From NCBI RefSeq assembly GCF_024397975.1, contig NZ_CP073745.1, positions 2,196,501-2,260,500 of the forward strand: a stretch of 64,000 nt of DNA, given 5' to 3'. This stretch comes from Bacterioplanoides sp. SCSIO 12839. Its GTDB lineage: Bacteria > Pseudomonadota > Gammaproteobacteria > Pseudomonadales > Oceanobacteraceae. This document shows, piece by piece, positions 1 through 8,717 of the stretch. Numbering within the stretch: the stretch's first letter is position 1; each line of letters opens with the position of its first letter. The notes beneath the pieces are model-generated. The model worked only from the letters and a program-made list of their open reading frames with translations, made no database searches and was not told the DNA's origin. The position numbers and the translations under genes were made by a program.

Positions 1-1711
1 CTTTCCAGATTCGGTGTTTTTCATCCGACTGCTGCTGTTTTTCCGGTGGTCGTTCGCGCGGGTCTTGTACCGTTAGCGCCGCGGCAATGATCAACACTTC
101 TTTTAATGCCTGCTGCTTTTGTGCCTCCAGCATCATCCGGGCAATGCGTGGATCAACCGGCAAGCGAGCCATCTGACGGCCCAATTCGGTCAGATTTTGG
201 CAACTATCAACGGCTTCCAGCTCCTGTAGCAAGGTAAAGCCATCTTTAACAAAGCGTTCGTCCGGGGCATCAACAAACGGGAAGTCCTGTAACTTGCCCA
301 ATTTCAGATGCAGCATTTGCAGCACAACGGCCGCCAGGTTAGTCCGACGAATTTCCGGATCGGTAAATTCATCCCGTCCTAAAAAGTCAGACTCTTCGTA
401 CAGACGAATACACACACCCGGAGCAACCCGGCCACAACGTCCAGCACGCTGATTAGCACTGGCCTGAGAAATGGCTTCAATCGGTAAACGCTGCACTTTG
501 CTGCGATAACTGTAACGACTGATACGGGCGATACCGGAGTCAACGACATAACGAATCCCCGGCACCGTTAACGAGGTTTCCGCCACGTTGGTTGACAGCA
601 CCACTCGGCGACCGCCTTGGGGCTTAAAGATCTTCTGTTGGTCGCCCGCACTTAAGCGCGCATAGAGCGGCAGAATGTCAGTAGCGGGTAACTGCGCTCG
701 GCGCAAGAATTCCGCGCATTCCCGAATTTCGCGCTCTCCTGGTAAAAACACCAGTACGTCGCCATGCTGACCCTTGGCTTTGTCTTCACCGCGTAATTCC
801 GCCAGCGCATCGGCAATGCCTTCAAATAAAGAACGATCTTCACCCTCTTCGTCTTCCCGAACAAGAGGACGATAACGGGTTTCTACCGGATAGGTTCGGC
901 CTGATACCTCAATGACCGGCGCAGGCTTGCCATTAGCATCAGCGAAGTGTTTCGAGAAACGCTCAACATCAATGGTGGCTGAGGTAATAATGACCTTTAA
1001 GTCTGGGCGCTTGGGCAACAACTGTTTTAAATAGCCCATCAGAAAATCAATATTCAGGCTGCGCTCATGGGCTTCGTCTATGATAATGACGTCGTATTCA
1101 TTCAGAAACTTATCGTGCTGAGTCTGGGCCAGCAAAATGCCGTCAGTCATCAGCTTAATACGCGTCTGATCGCTACTCTGATCCGTAAACCGCACCTGAA
1201 AACCCACCTGATTGCCCAACTGACACTGCAGTTCTTCGGCAATGCGCCCTGCCACCGCACGAGCGGCTAAACGACGCGGCTGAGTGTGGGCAATGCGGCC
1301 ATAGACCCCTAACCCGGCTTCCAGGCAGACCTTTGGCAACTGAGTGGTTTTACCGGAACCGGTTTCACCCGCGACCACCACCACCTGATTTTCTTTAACC
1401 GCCTTAAGGATTTCGTCTTTTCGCTCGGAAACCGGCAAATCCGGATAACTGACCGGCAGCGGCTGAGAACGCAGCTTAACCAGCTCCTGACTTTTCTGAA
1501 TACGAATCAGCAGCTTCTCCAGCACCTTATCAAAGGGTTTGTTCTCTTCCAGCAAGGTTTTGATCTGGCGCACACTGCGACGTAACGGAAACCGATCTTT
1601 GATCAGGCAATGATCAATCGCCTGATATAAGGCTTTAATATCTGCACCACGATTGATATTGGTGTTTGCGGAAGAATCGGTCTGATGATCGGACAAAACA
1701 GGTGTACTCAA
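1..1711 (-). CDS. hrpA: ATP-dependent RNA helicase HrpA, N-terminal part (runs off the window)
   Basis: DEAH-box RNA helicase; in E. coli HrpA works on ribosomes and mRNA. The reading frame is open from the left edge up to 1711, giving about 570 residues of a protein that is usually about 1300. The Walker A motif GETGSGKTT lies near 1345-1375 and the DEAH box (IIIDEAHERS) near 1060-1090. A helical region of about 110 residues before the helicase core matches the usual HrpA N terminus. The frame opens directly after an in-frame TAG (1712-1714), and the first start codon is TTG at 1711. There is no good Shine-Dalgarno sequence and no nearby ATG, so the start is uncertain. The structured repeat at 1718-1829 lies immediately upstream, in what would be the leader. 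Confidence 0.9.
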   Translation of the reverse strand, partial: MSTPVLSDHQTDSSANTNINRGADIKALYQAIDHCLIKDRFPLRRSVRQIKTLLEENKPFDKVLEKLLIRIQKSQELVKLRSQPLPVSYPDLPVSERKDEILKAVKENQVVVVAGETGSGKTTQLPKVCLEAGLGVYGRIAHTQPRRLAARAVAGRIAEELQCQLGNQVGFQVRFTDQSSDQTRIKLMTDGILLAQTQHDKFLNEYDVIIIDEAHERSLNIDFLMGYLKQLLPKRPDLKVIITSATIDVERFSKHFADANGKPAPVIEVSGRTYPVETRYRPLVREDEEGEDRSLFEGIADALAELRGEDKAKGQHGDVLVFLPGEREIRECAEFLRRAQLPATDILPLYARLSAGDQQKIFKPQGGRRVVLSTNVAETSLTVPGIRYVVDSGIARISRYSYRSKVQRLPIEAISQASANQRAGRCGRVAPGVCIRLYEESDFLGRDEFTDPEIRRTNLAAVVLQMLHLKLGKLQDFPFVDAPDERFVKDGFTLLQELEAVDSCQNLTELGRQMARLPVDPRIARMMLEAQKQQALKEVLIIAAALTVQDPRERPPEKQQQSDEKHRIWK

Positions 1712-1717
1712 CTAGAA

Positions 1718-1829
1718 ACTGTTGTTTCAGGGCTATTTTGCGAAACAGCGACAGGATGTCGCGGTAGGATCGAAGGCACAGGGATGTGCCTCCGATCCGG
1801 TGAAAGCAAAATAATGCTGGAATAACAGT
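1718..1829 (+). repeat. Structured repeat, copy 1 (outer stem enclosing two GGA-loop hairpins)
   Basis: Outer arms 1718-1741 and 1806-1829 pair over 24 positions (19 Watson-Crick, 3 G-T, 2 mismatches). Inside, hairpin A (1748-1762) has a 6-bp stem with a GGA loop. A GGTA linker (1763-1766) follows, then hairpin B (1767-1798), a 14-position stem with one A-C mismatch and a GGGA loop. Two further copies lie at 45456-45679. The inner hairpins are conserved between copies but the outer arms are not. It sits between the fadD terminator and hrpA. The strand given is that carrying the GGA loops, opposite to hrpA transcription. Confidence 0.85.
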
Positions 1830-1840
1830 ATTAAAAATCC

Positions 1841-1876
1841 AATAAAAAACGCCCGGCCGGTTTCCCGGGCGGGCGT
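1841..1876 (-). terminator. Intrinsic terminator of fadD
   Basis: The hairpin at 1849-1876 (ACGCCCG pairing with CGGGCGT, plus inner G/C pairs) is followed on the minus strand by a run of T (GTTTTTTATT, 1841-1850). It lies 58 bp past the fadD stop codon. The plus-strand side also has a short T run, so it may work in both directions. Confidence 0.85.
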
Positions 1877-1933
1877 ATTTTAACAGCTTTAACAGAACTT
1901 ATTAGTTCTTAGCACGTTCTTCGTTTGATCGCC

Positions 1934-3601
1934 TTACTTCACTTCGTCACGAAGCTCACGACGCAGGATTTTACCGACGTTGGTTTTTGGCAGCTCATCT
2001 CGGAATTCGATATGACGAGGTACCTTGTACGCTGTTAAACGCTCACGACACCAGTTAATCACATCAGAAGCCGTCAGGTCTTCATTACTCGATACCAGGA
2101 AGACTTTAACCGCTTCTGAACTCTTAGGGTCAGGCACACCAACGGCCGCTGCTTCAACCACATCCGGGTGAGCAACCACAACGTCTTCAACTTCATTCGG
2201 GTAAACGTTAAAGCCGGATACGATGATCATGTCTTTTTTACGGTCAACGATTTTCATATAGCCGTCTTCCTGAATCACCGCAACGTCACCAGTCTTCAAC
2301 CAACCATCTTCATCGATGGTTTCTGCCGTTGCTTCAGGGCGCTGCCAGTAACCTTTCATGACTTGCGGGCCTTTCACACACAGCTCACCAGGGTTACCAA
2401 TTCCCTGATCGTTGCCATCTTCGTCAATCACTTTACACATAGTGCCACTGACCGGCATACCAATAGTACCCAGCTGCACGTGACCTGGTGGGTTGAAAGA
2501 AACCACAGGTGACGTTTCAGTCATGCCGAAACCTTCGGCAATTTCACAACCGGTTACTTCCTTCCACTGATCTGCGGCATCTTTGGTTAATGCCATACCA
2601 CCAGAAACGGTCAGCTTTAACTCAGAGAAATCAAGATCACAGAATTCCTTCTGGCCACACAGAGCCACAAACAAAGTATTCAGGCCAGCAAACGTGCTGA
2701 ACTTATATTGCTGCAGTGTTTTGATGAAACCCGGGATATCACGTGGGTTAGGAATCAGAACCGAGTGGTTACCTGTTTGCAGCAATACCATACAGTGCAC
2801 GGTAAAAGCGTAAATGTGATACAGCGGCAGCGGTGCAATCGCTGTTTCTTTACCTTCTTCTAATACCATGGTGAACAAACCACGGCACTGCATCATATTC
2901 GCAACCAGGTTACGGTTGGTCAGCATCGCGCCTTTGGCAACACCCGTGGTGCCACCAGTGTATTGCAGTACAGCGACATCATCACGTGTCGTTTTAACTG
3001 GCGTGAAGGTTTTGCCAGCACCTTTCGCTAAAGCAGTTCGCAGTGGTACAGAACCGGCGATATTAAAAGCAGGCACTTCCTTCTTAACGTGTTTGATCAC
3101 AGTGTTGATCAGGGTACGCTTAACCAGGCCATGCATATCACCCACCTGGGTAACAATCACATGTTTAATGCCTGTGTTAGGTAACACGGCTTCCGCTTTA
3201 GACGCCATATTCGCCAGAACAACCAGCGCTTTTGCACCTGAGTCGTTAAACTGGTGCTCCATTTCACGCTCGGTGTACAGCGGGTTGGTGTTAACCACAA
3301 CCATGCCAGCACGCATCGCACCAAACACAACGATTGGATATTGCAGTATGTTTGGTAACTGAACGGCAATTCGATCGCCCGCCTGCAAGCTTGTTTCGTT
3401 TTGCAGGTAAGCCGCGAAGGCAGCACTTTTTTCATTCAGTTCGGCATAAGTAATCGTCTGACCGAGACAAGTAAATGCAGGGCGATCCGCAAATTTGGCA
3501 ACAAAACCATCGAAAATCTCAACAACGGATTCGTGCTGGTCCGGATCTACTGACTTCGGGTAACCTTCCGGGTAACGTTCCTGGAAGAATTGCTCGTTCA
3601 T
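1934..3601 (-). CDS. fadD: Long-chain-fatty-acid--CoA ligase FadD
   Basis: Activates long-chain fatty acids to acyl-CoA with ATP, the entry step to beta-oxidation, at the inner face of the membrane. The 555 residues match the FadD length. The AMP-binding P-loop YTGGTTGVAKGA is near residues 214-225, the adenylation motif GFGMTETSP follows, and the C-terminal hinge and lysine region reads DRKKDMI ... NVGKILRREL. The start at 3601 is chosen because AGGAGG lies 5 nt before this ATG; an in-frame ATG 14 codons upstream lacks a ribosome site. It is a single gene with its own terminator. The nearby divergent hydrolase and phaJ suggest a lipid-use neighbourhood. A second acyl-CoA ligase of another subfamily lies at 52980. 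Confidence 0.95.
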   Translation of the reverse strand: MNEQFFQERYPEGYPKSVDPDQHESVVEIFDGFVAKFADRPAFTCLGQTITYAELNEKSAAFAAYLQNETSLQAGDRIAVQLPNILQYPIVVFGAMRAGMVVVNTNPLYTEREMEHQFNDSGAKALVVLANMASKAEAVLPNTGIKHVIVTQVGDMHGLVKRTLINTVIKHVKKEVPAFNIAGSVPLRTALAKGAGKTFTPVKTTRDDVAVLQYTGGTTGVAKGAMLTNRNLVANMMQCRGLFTMVLEEGKETAIAPLPLYHIYAFTVHCMVLLQTGNHSVLIPNPRDIPGFIKTLQQYKFSTFAGLNTLFVALCGQKEFCDLDFSELKLTVSGGMALTKDAADQWKEVTGCEIAEGFGMTETSPVVSFNPPGHVQLGTIGMPVSGTMCKVIDEDGNDQGIGNPGELCVKGPQVMKGYWQRPEATAETIDEDGWLKTGDVAVIQEDGYMKIVDRKKDMIIVSGFNVYPNEVEDVVVAHPDVVEAAAVGVPDPKSSEAVKVFLVSSNEDLTASDVINWCRERLTAYKVPRHIEFRDELPKTNVGKILRRELRDEVK

Positions 3602-3664
3602 ACAACCTCCTGAATGAATCTTAAGATCACATGGCAACGCCATGTTGATTAAATTATTATTATC

Positions 3665-3693
3665 GCTATATCAGTTTTAACGGCTTAAGACAA
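3665..3693 (-). promoter_or_regulatory. Possible sigma70 promoter of fadD
   Basis: On the minus strand, TTGTCT (3688-3693) and TATAGC (3665-3670) are separated by 17 nt, each matching 4 of 6 consensus bases. It lies about 65 bp before the fadD start in the divergent region 3602-3857. That region holds no other clear element. Confidence 0.3.
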
Positions 3694-3857
3694 TGACTTA
3701 TTAGACGTTAGTACAGCGCAAAAATACGCGGCGCAGTTTAGCGCTTTTACTCTATTCCAGCAAAAACAGTTATCAGCTGTTTACAAAACGCTACATAACA
3801 GACAGCCTATAGGGCAAACAACAATCATCATTCAATACCACGACCCAGGCCTACCGA

Positions 3858-4838
3858 ATGGAAACTCGCATTATCCAGACACTTGATAACCAAACGTTTT
3901 CTGCTCACATCTGGCAACATGAAAAGCCGAAAGCCATGGTGCATATTGTTCATGGCATGGCTGAACACTGCTTACGCTACCTGCCGTTGGCAGAATTACT
4001 GAATCAGAATGGCTTTAATGTGGTTACACATAATCACAGAGGCCATGGAGAACGATTGCCACAGGGGCACTTCGCGGATAGCAAACAACATCATAACAAA
4101 CAACACCAGAACAACTCCGACCTAGGCCACAGCGGTTGGGAGCTGGTCATCGACGATATGCTCCAGGTGCAACAACAGCTTTCAGAAGTCAGCCAGGATG
4201 GCCAGCTGCCGATTATTTTGTTCGGTCATTCCATGGGGTCATTTATTGCTCAGGGGTTTTCAGTACGCCATAGCCAGCGTTTATCCGGATTAGTTCTGTC
4301 AGGATCTAACTATCAGTCGCCTGCCTTGTATTACGCAGGACAAACTGTTGCCCGAATATTAAAAGTGTTTCAGAGTGAACGTACTCAATCTAAGGTAATG
4401 GATGCCCTATCCTTTGGTTCGTTTAACAACCACTTTAAACCTGCGCGCACAGATTTTGACTGGCTATCTCGAGATGAAAAACAGGTCGACGACTATATTG
4501 ATGATCCGGCATGTGGCCATGCCTGCTCTCTGCAGTTGTGGATTGACCTGTTCGGCGGCCTTATTGAAATCAGCAATCGGCGCAATCTTGAAAAGATTTA
4601 TGCTGATCTGCCGATATTACTGATAGCGGGTGATCAGGACCCTGTCGGGCAAAAAGGCAAAGGCGTCAAAGCCTTACACAAGGCCTTAATACAATCGGGT
4701 CATAAAAATGTCAGCTGCCACTTATACGCTGACGCCAGACATGAAGTGTTAAATGAAACCAATGCTCAGGATGTTCGCATGGACATACTGACCTGGGTTC
4801 AGACAATCGCAGCCAGGGCTGTTAACAGGAAATCATAG
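3858..4838 (+). CDS. Alpha/beta hydrolase, monoacylglycerol lipase / lysophospholipase type
   Basis: Serine hydrolase of the Hydrolase_4 (monoacylglycerol lipase or PldB-like) group, 326 residues. The nucleophile elbow GHSMGS puts the catalytic serine near residue 125. The oxyanion stretch HGMAEH is near residues 32-37, the acid is likely in AGDQDPVG (about 260), and the histidine in DARHEVLNE (about 293). No signal peptide is seen, so it should be cytoplasmic or membrane-associated. Substrate cannot be read from sequence; release of fatty acids from glycerides or lysolipids would fit the neighbouring fadD and phaJ. PhaJ follows after 28 bp, so the two are probably co-transcribed. Confidence 0.8.
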   Translation: METRIIQTLDNQTFSAHIWQHEKPKAMVHIVHGMAEHCLRYLPLAELLNQNGFNVVTHNHRGHGERLPQGHFADSKQHHNKQHQNNSDLGHSGWELVIDDMLQVQQQLSEVSQDGQLPIILFGHSMGSFIAQGFSVRHSQRLSGLVLSGSNYQSPALYYAGQTVARILKVFQSERTQSKVMDALSFGSFNNHFKPARTDFDWLSRDEKQVDDYIDDPACGHACSLQLWIDLFGGLIEISNRRNLEKIYADLPILLIAGDQDPVGQKGKGVKALHKALIQSGHKNVSCHLYADARHEVLNETNAQDVRMDILTWVQTIAARAVNRKS

Positions 4839-4866
4839 TAAAATCCAATAACGGAAAGGATACACA

Positions 4867-5355
4867 ATGGAAACCATTACTAACCGCACATTTGAAGAAA
4901 TCGAGATCGGCGAAAGCTGCATTCGCAAACATACCGTTTGTGAAAAGGATTTGATCCTGTTTGCTGCCGTATCCGGCGATCATAACCCGGTTCACCTGGA
5001 TGCAGAATATGCTGCGACCACTCCCTTTAAAGGTCAGATTGCTCACGGCATGTTTACCGGCGCACTGATTTCTGCGGCCTTAGCCATGGATCTGCCCGGC
5101 CCGGGTACGGTTTACCTGGGCCAGAACCTGTCATTCCGTAAACCGGTAATGATTGGTGATGCATTAACCGTTGAACTAAAGGTAGCCAGCAAACATGAGT
5201 CAAAACCGATTGTGTCGCTGGAGTGCACGGTAACCAACCAAAATGGCAAAGTCGTTGCTACAGGTGAAGCGACGGTGATGGCACCGACGGAGAAAATGAC
5301 CGTTAATGCACCGGATGTTCCGGAGGTGACCATCGCATCCACTGAGACTGCCTGA
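4867..5355 (+). CDS. phaJ: (R)-specific enoyl-CoA hydratase, MaoC/PhaJ family
   Basis: Hot-dog fold hydratase that converts trans-2-enoyl-CoA from beta-oxidation into (R)-3-hydroxyacyl-CoA, the monomer for PHA synthase. The catalytic signature GDHNPVHLD (Asp38, His43) followed by IAHGMFTGAL is the PhaJ pattern. At 162 residues it is slightly longer than typical PhaJ (about 134-156), with a polar Thr/Glu/Val-rich tail of about 25 residues. A good ribosome site (GGAAAGGA) precedes the ATG. It lies behind the hydrolase and near fadD. The PHA synthase it would feed is at 60.6 kb. A general MaoC-type role outside PHA synthesis is possible. Confidence 0.85.
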   Translation: METITNRTFEEIEIGESCIRKHTVCEKDLILFAAVSGDHNPVHLDAEYAATTPFKGQIAHGMFTGALISAALAMDLPGPGTVYLGQNLSFRKPVMIGDALTVELKVASKHESKPIVSLECTVTNQNGKVVATGEATVMAPTEKMTVNAPDVPEVTIASTETA

Positions 5356-5385
5356 TCACTCTACCATGCCAAAATCTATTCCAGA

Positions 5386-5410
5386 GCACGCCTGAATAAT
5401 TCAGACGTGC
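5386..5410. repeat. Palindrome with CTGAATAATTCAG core, between convergent genes
   Basis: GCACG (5386-5390), a C-A mismatch, CTGAA, loop TAA, TTCAG, then CGTGC form a 25-nt hairpin between the 3' ends of phaJ and mtfA. No T run follows on either strand. The same core with different outer stems recurs at 11575-11609, again between convergent genes. It may be a bidirectional terminator or mRNA end-protecting hairpin. Confidence 0.7.
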
Positions 5411-5417
5411 CCTGGGG

Positions 5418-6209
5418 TCAGCTCTTTTTTGTTGTTTTCTTTTTCTTCTTATCCATCTCAATGTCTGCCAGATTTTGACGATAAAAATCACTCAGATAAT
5501 CGTACAGTTTTGGGTGCTTTTGCTTCAACATCAGCGGCCGTTCAAAAAAATACTCCGATGCTACGGCAAAAAATTCCTGCGAATTGGTTGCACCGTACTC
5601 GTTAATATTACTTTTACGCTTTTCTATCTGCGCAATTTTATACTGCACCAATTCAAACCATTGTTTAGAACAATGGCCAGCCTGAACGACTTCAGGGAAA
5701 CCATCGCACTCACCATCGACCATATCCAGAATATGAACAAATTCGTGCACACCAACGTTCTGCTTATCTTTGCTATTTTTAAAACCGTAATGAAGATCGG
5801 GTTTGCTCAGCGCCATCTTACCTTCCATTGGTCCACTTCCCACCATTCCGGCAATGGTGGAATCAGGCAAGCCAACCTGAAAATCGCGATTAAATAATCC
5901 AGGAAAAAGTACAACGGCTTTCACACTCAGGTATGGCCAGTCGTGAAACCCCCAAACCGGTATTACAGCGCTGGCGGCGACCAACAGTCGGTCTTCATCA
6001 GTGATATCAACACCACTTGCTTCTACCCGGGTGGTTTGCAAAAAAGCAAAACAGTTGCGTTCAAACACCCGCTGATCGGCTGAATTCAGAGAGCGATAAA
6101 AACCAACGTTTGTTTGTAAAAAATCGCTCCAGCGTTGCTGCCAGAAAAAGTCATCTGTTTGCGCAGGAGAAAACCAGCTCAGAATTATGTTTTTTAATTG
6201 CCGGAACAT
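5418..6209 (-). CDS. mtfA: MtfA-family zinc peptidase (M90)
   Basis: Zinc metallopeptidase related to E. coli MtfA (YeeI), which binds the glucose repressor Mlc and has aminopeptidase activity. The HExxH motif (HEFVHILD) is near residues 155-162, and a downstream AVASEYFFERP carries the third zinc ligand region, as in MtfA. The 263 residues from 6209 fit the family. The upstream in-frame TTG (6245) would lie inside the preceding gene's terminator hairpin, so the ATG at 6209 is preferred. The protein ends in a lysine-rich tail (KKKKKTTKKS) not typical of the family. It converges on phaJ. I see no Mlc homologue in this window. Confidence 0.85.
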   Translation of the reverse strand: MFRQLKNIILSWFSPAQTDDFFWQQRWSDFLQTNVGFYRSLNSADQRVFERNCFAFLQTTRVEASGVDITDEDRLLVAASAVIPVWGFHDWPYLSVKAVVLFPGLFNRDFQVGLPDSTIAGMVGSGPMEGKMALSKPDLHYGFKNSKDKQNVGVHEFVHILDMVDGECDGFPEVVQAGHCSKQWFELVQYKIAQIEKRKSNINEYGATNSQEFFAVASEYFFERPLMLKQKHPKLYDYLSDFYRQNLADIEMDKKKKKTTKKS

Positions 6210-6223
6210 TGACCAACCTACAT

Positions 6224-6260
6224 ATAAAAAAACCGCCATCGGCAACGGCCAATGACGGTT
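6224..6260 (-). terminator. Intrinsic terminator of trpB2
   Basis: On the minus strand, AACCGTCAT (6252-6260) pairs with ATGGCGGTT (6231-6239) around a GC-rich loop, followed by a T tract (6224-6230). It lies 50 bp past the trpB2 stop codon and overlaps the region just before mtfA. Confidence 0.8.
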
Positions 6261-6309
6261 AAGCCACCTCTGTATTATTCAGCGGTGTATGTCATTATCA
6301 CACCGAGCC

Positions 6310-7668
6310 TTATAACGCTGTTTTTGGCAAACGCGCCAGCGCCGCATCAATTTCAGATTGCGGATACTCGTAATCTTCCAGCTCTTTATTCAGATACTTA
6401 TCGTACGACACCATATCGAAGTGACCATGGCCGGATAAGTTAAAGAATAACGTTTTTTCTTCACCGGATTCTTTGCAACGTAATGCTTCATCAATACAAG
6501 CGCGAATCGCATGATTCGATTCCGGTGCCGGGATAATACCTTCTGCACGGGCAAACTGAACTCCGGCGTCAAAGGTTGCAACCTGAGGCACCGCAACCGC
6601 CTCAATCAGTTTCTCGTGGTACATCTGTGATACCAGTGATGAAGCACCGTGATAACGCAGACCACCCGCATGAATACCTGGTGGCATAAAGTCATGCCCC
6701 AGAGTGTACTGTAACGTCATCGGCGTATGACCTACCGTATCTCCAAAGTCATAGGCGTAATGGCCTTTGGTTAAACTTGGGCAAGACGTTGGCTCAACAG
6801 CAACCAGACGGGTCTGTTTACCACCAGCCGCTTCATCCGCAAAGAATGGGAACGCCACGCCACCAAAATTAGAACCTCCACCACAAGGGGCAAAAATCAT
6901 GTCTGGGCTATCGCCAACCATCGCGAACTGTTTTTTCGCTTCCAGGCCAATGATGGTTTGATGCAATAACACATGATTCAGTACCGAGCCCAGGCTGTAC
7001 TTAGTGTCTTCACGGCCTACGGCTTCTTCAACGGCTTCAGAAATAGCGATTCCTAAAGAGCCACGGTTGTTCGGGTCCTCTGCCAGAATTTTACGTCCGG
7101 TTTCTGTCAGATTGGTTGGGCTGGCCAACACTTCGCCACCCCAGGTTTGCATCATCGAGCGGCGGAATGGCTTCTGCTCAAAACTGACTTTTACCATATA
7201 CACGCGTACATCAATGCCAAACATCTGACCCGCCAATGACAGCGAAGAACCCCACTGCCCCGCACCGGTTTCGGTGGTCAAACGGTTAATGCCAGCAACC
7301 TTGTTGTAATAGGCCTGAGGAATCGCTGAGTTCAGTTTGTGCGAACCAGCCGGGCTGATGCCCTCGTATTTGTAGTAAATTTTCGCAGGGGTACCCAACG
7401 CTTCTTCCAGGCGATGTGCACGAAACATCGGTGTTGGTCGCCATTGCTGGTAAATCTCGCGAACTGGGTCCGGAATATCAATCCAGCGCTGGTCAGATAC
7501 TTCTTGTTCAATAATATTGTCAGCAAAAATGGCTGACATAGCAGACGGATCCATTGGCTTGCCATCAGGGCCAAGAGGCGGCGCTGGTGGTTTTTTCAAA
7601 TCAGCGGCAACGTTATACCACTGAGTTGGCATTTCAGTTTCAGGCAACAGAATTTTCGTCTGCTTCAT
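6310..7668 (-). CDS. TrpB2-type tryptophan synthase beta chain (stand-alone)
   Basis: PLP-dependent enzyme of the TrpB2 (long-form) group, which condenses indole or a related nucleophile with serine. The PLP lysine is in AGSHKLNSA (near residue 111) and the phosphate-binding loop in CGGGSNFGG. At 452 residues it is longer than trpA-partnered TrpB (about 400), and it carries the N-terminal extension typical of TrpB2. There is no trpA next to it and it has its own terminator, so it is a single-gene unit. GGAAG lies 6 nt before the ATG. Its role (indole salvage or another reaction) cannot be read from sequence. Confidence 0.9.
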   Translation of the reverse strand: MKQTKILLPETEMPTQWYNVAADLKKPPAPPLGPDGKPMDPSAMSAIFADNIIEQEVSDQRWIDIPDPVREIYQQWRPTPMFRAHRLEEALGTPAKIYYKYEGISPAGSHKLNSAIPQAYYNKVAGINRLTTETGAGQWGSSLSLAGQMFGIDVRVYMVKVSFEQKPFRRSMMQTWGGEVLASPTNLTETGRKILAEDPNNRGSLGIAISEAVEEAVGREDTKYSLGSVLNHVLLHQTIIGLEAKKQFAMVGDSPDMIFAPCGGGSNFGGVAFPFFADEAAGGKQTRLVAVEPTSCPSLTKGHYAYDFGDTVGHTPMTLQYTLGHDFMPPGIHAGGLRYHGASSLVSQMYHEKLIEAVAVPQVATFDAGVQFARAEGIIPAPESNHAIRACIDEALRCKESGEEKTLFFNLSGHGHFDMVSYDKYLNKELEDYEYPQSEIDAALARLPKTAL

Positions 7669-7868
7669 GGAGTACTTCCCTACATTTTTAAAGGTTATAA
7701 GGTGAGAACTCTATGATATAAGCATTAATACCTCAATATTTATTGGTAATTCTGCCAATGATAGGCACTATTCATTCAATTTATTGGCTCGGTTATCCCC
7801 TCAATTGATTGCCTCGGAGAGAGGCTGAGGATAAGCTGAAAGTTAATCAAGGATCAGAACTCATTCTT

Positions 7869-8717
7869 ATGCCTCGCACCTTGCTGCTCAGCATCTTGTG
7901 TAGCTTTATAACACTACAACCGAATGTTCAGGCATTCGACAACAATGGCTCACTGCCTGACCAACTCACCTTTGCTGCCACACATTGGTGCCCCTACTCA
8001 TGCGCACCAGACAATCCAGCTGGCAGTGACCAGTCAAATCACAAACCCGGAATCATCAGTGAATACCTGACACAACTGTTAGGGGATAATGGCATCCAAC
8101 TCAACATTCGTTTTTTGCCCTGGTCACGGGCATTGGCCGAGGCCAACAATGGTGCAGTTGATGGCTTGTTAACCGTGGTCCCGGAAGAAAGTGGCATCCT
8201 ATTAATGCCAGAAGTGCCTATCACCAGCTATCAGGATTGTTTTTTTGTCCCCCAGGAATCCAGCTGGCAATACCAGGGCAAGGAATCGCTGCCAAGCGTC
8301 CGGCTGGCCTATATTCAGGATTATGGCTACAACGAGCCATTACACAGCTACATTCAGAATACAGATAATGCAGCCAACCTGTTTGAAGTCTCCGGCGCAG
8401 AGCCAAGTCGGCGTTTGGTACGACTGGTTCAGGCCGGACGTGCGGATGCATTGATTGAGGAAAAGCGCGTTACCCGCTGGGCTCAACATCAACATCAATA
8501 TCAGCAACAACAAGGAGAGAAAACGGTGGCACTGAAACAAGCTGGCTGCCTGGAAAGCAAACCTTTTTATGTGGCCATTTCACCTAAACATTCTCAAGCC
8601 AACCAGCTGATTCAACTGTTTAACACACTGCTGTCGCACCCCGAACATACAGCTGAGTTGCAACAGTATATCGATCAGTATTTAGGTACGGTTAACCGTC
8701 TGCTAAGAAGTGAATAG
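7869..8717 (+). CDS. Periplasmic solute-binding protein-like (SBP_bac_3 family)
   Basis: Exported protein of 282 residues with the fold of extracellular solute-binding family 3 proteins (amino-acid-binding type). Residues 1-22 form a signal peptide (PRTLLLSILCSFITL, cleaved after VQA). The mature part opens with a THWCPYSC stretch and contains PWSRALAEANNGAVDGL, the pattern seen in such single-gene proteins of marine gammaproteobacteria. The start at 7869 is preferred because the signal peptide begins there; the in-frame TTG at 7809 adds a charged tail. No ABC permease or ATPase genes are adjacent, so it may be a sensor or orphan binding protein. It overlaps the convergent regulator by 15 bp. 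Confidence 0.75.
   Translation: MPRTLLLSILCSFITLQPNVQAFDNNGSLPDQLTFAATHWCPYSCAPDNPAGSDQSNHKPGIISEYLTQLLGDNGIQLNIRFLPWSRALAEANNGAVDGLLTVVPEESGILLMPEVPITSYQDCFFVPQESSWQYQGKESLPSVRLAYIQDYGYNEPLHSYIQNTDNAANLFEVSGAEPSRRLVRLVQAGRADALIEEKRVTRWAQHQHQYQQQQGEKTVALKQAGCLESKPFYVAISPKHSQANQLIQLFNTLLSHPEHTAELQQYIDQYLGTVNRLLRSE

Noticed and set aside
7740-7760. Small dyad ATTGG/CCAAT before trpB2 as an operator or attenuator
   Set aside because: Only 5 bp per arm, with no leader peptide rich in Trp codons or terminator-antiterminator pair nearby.
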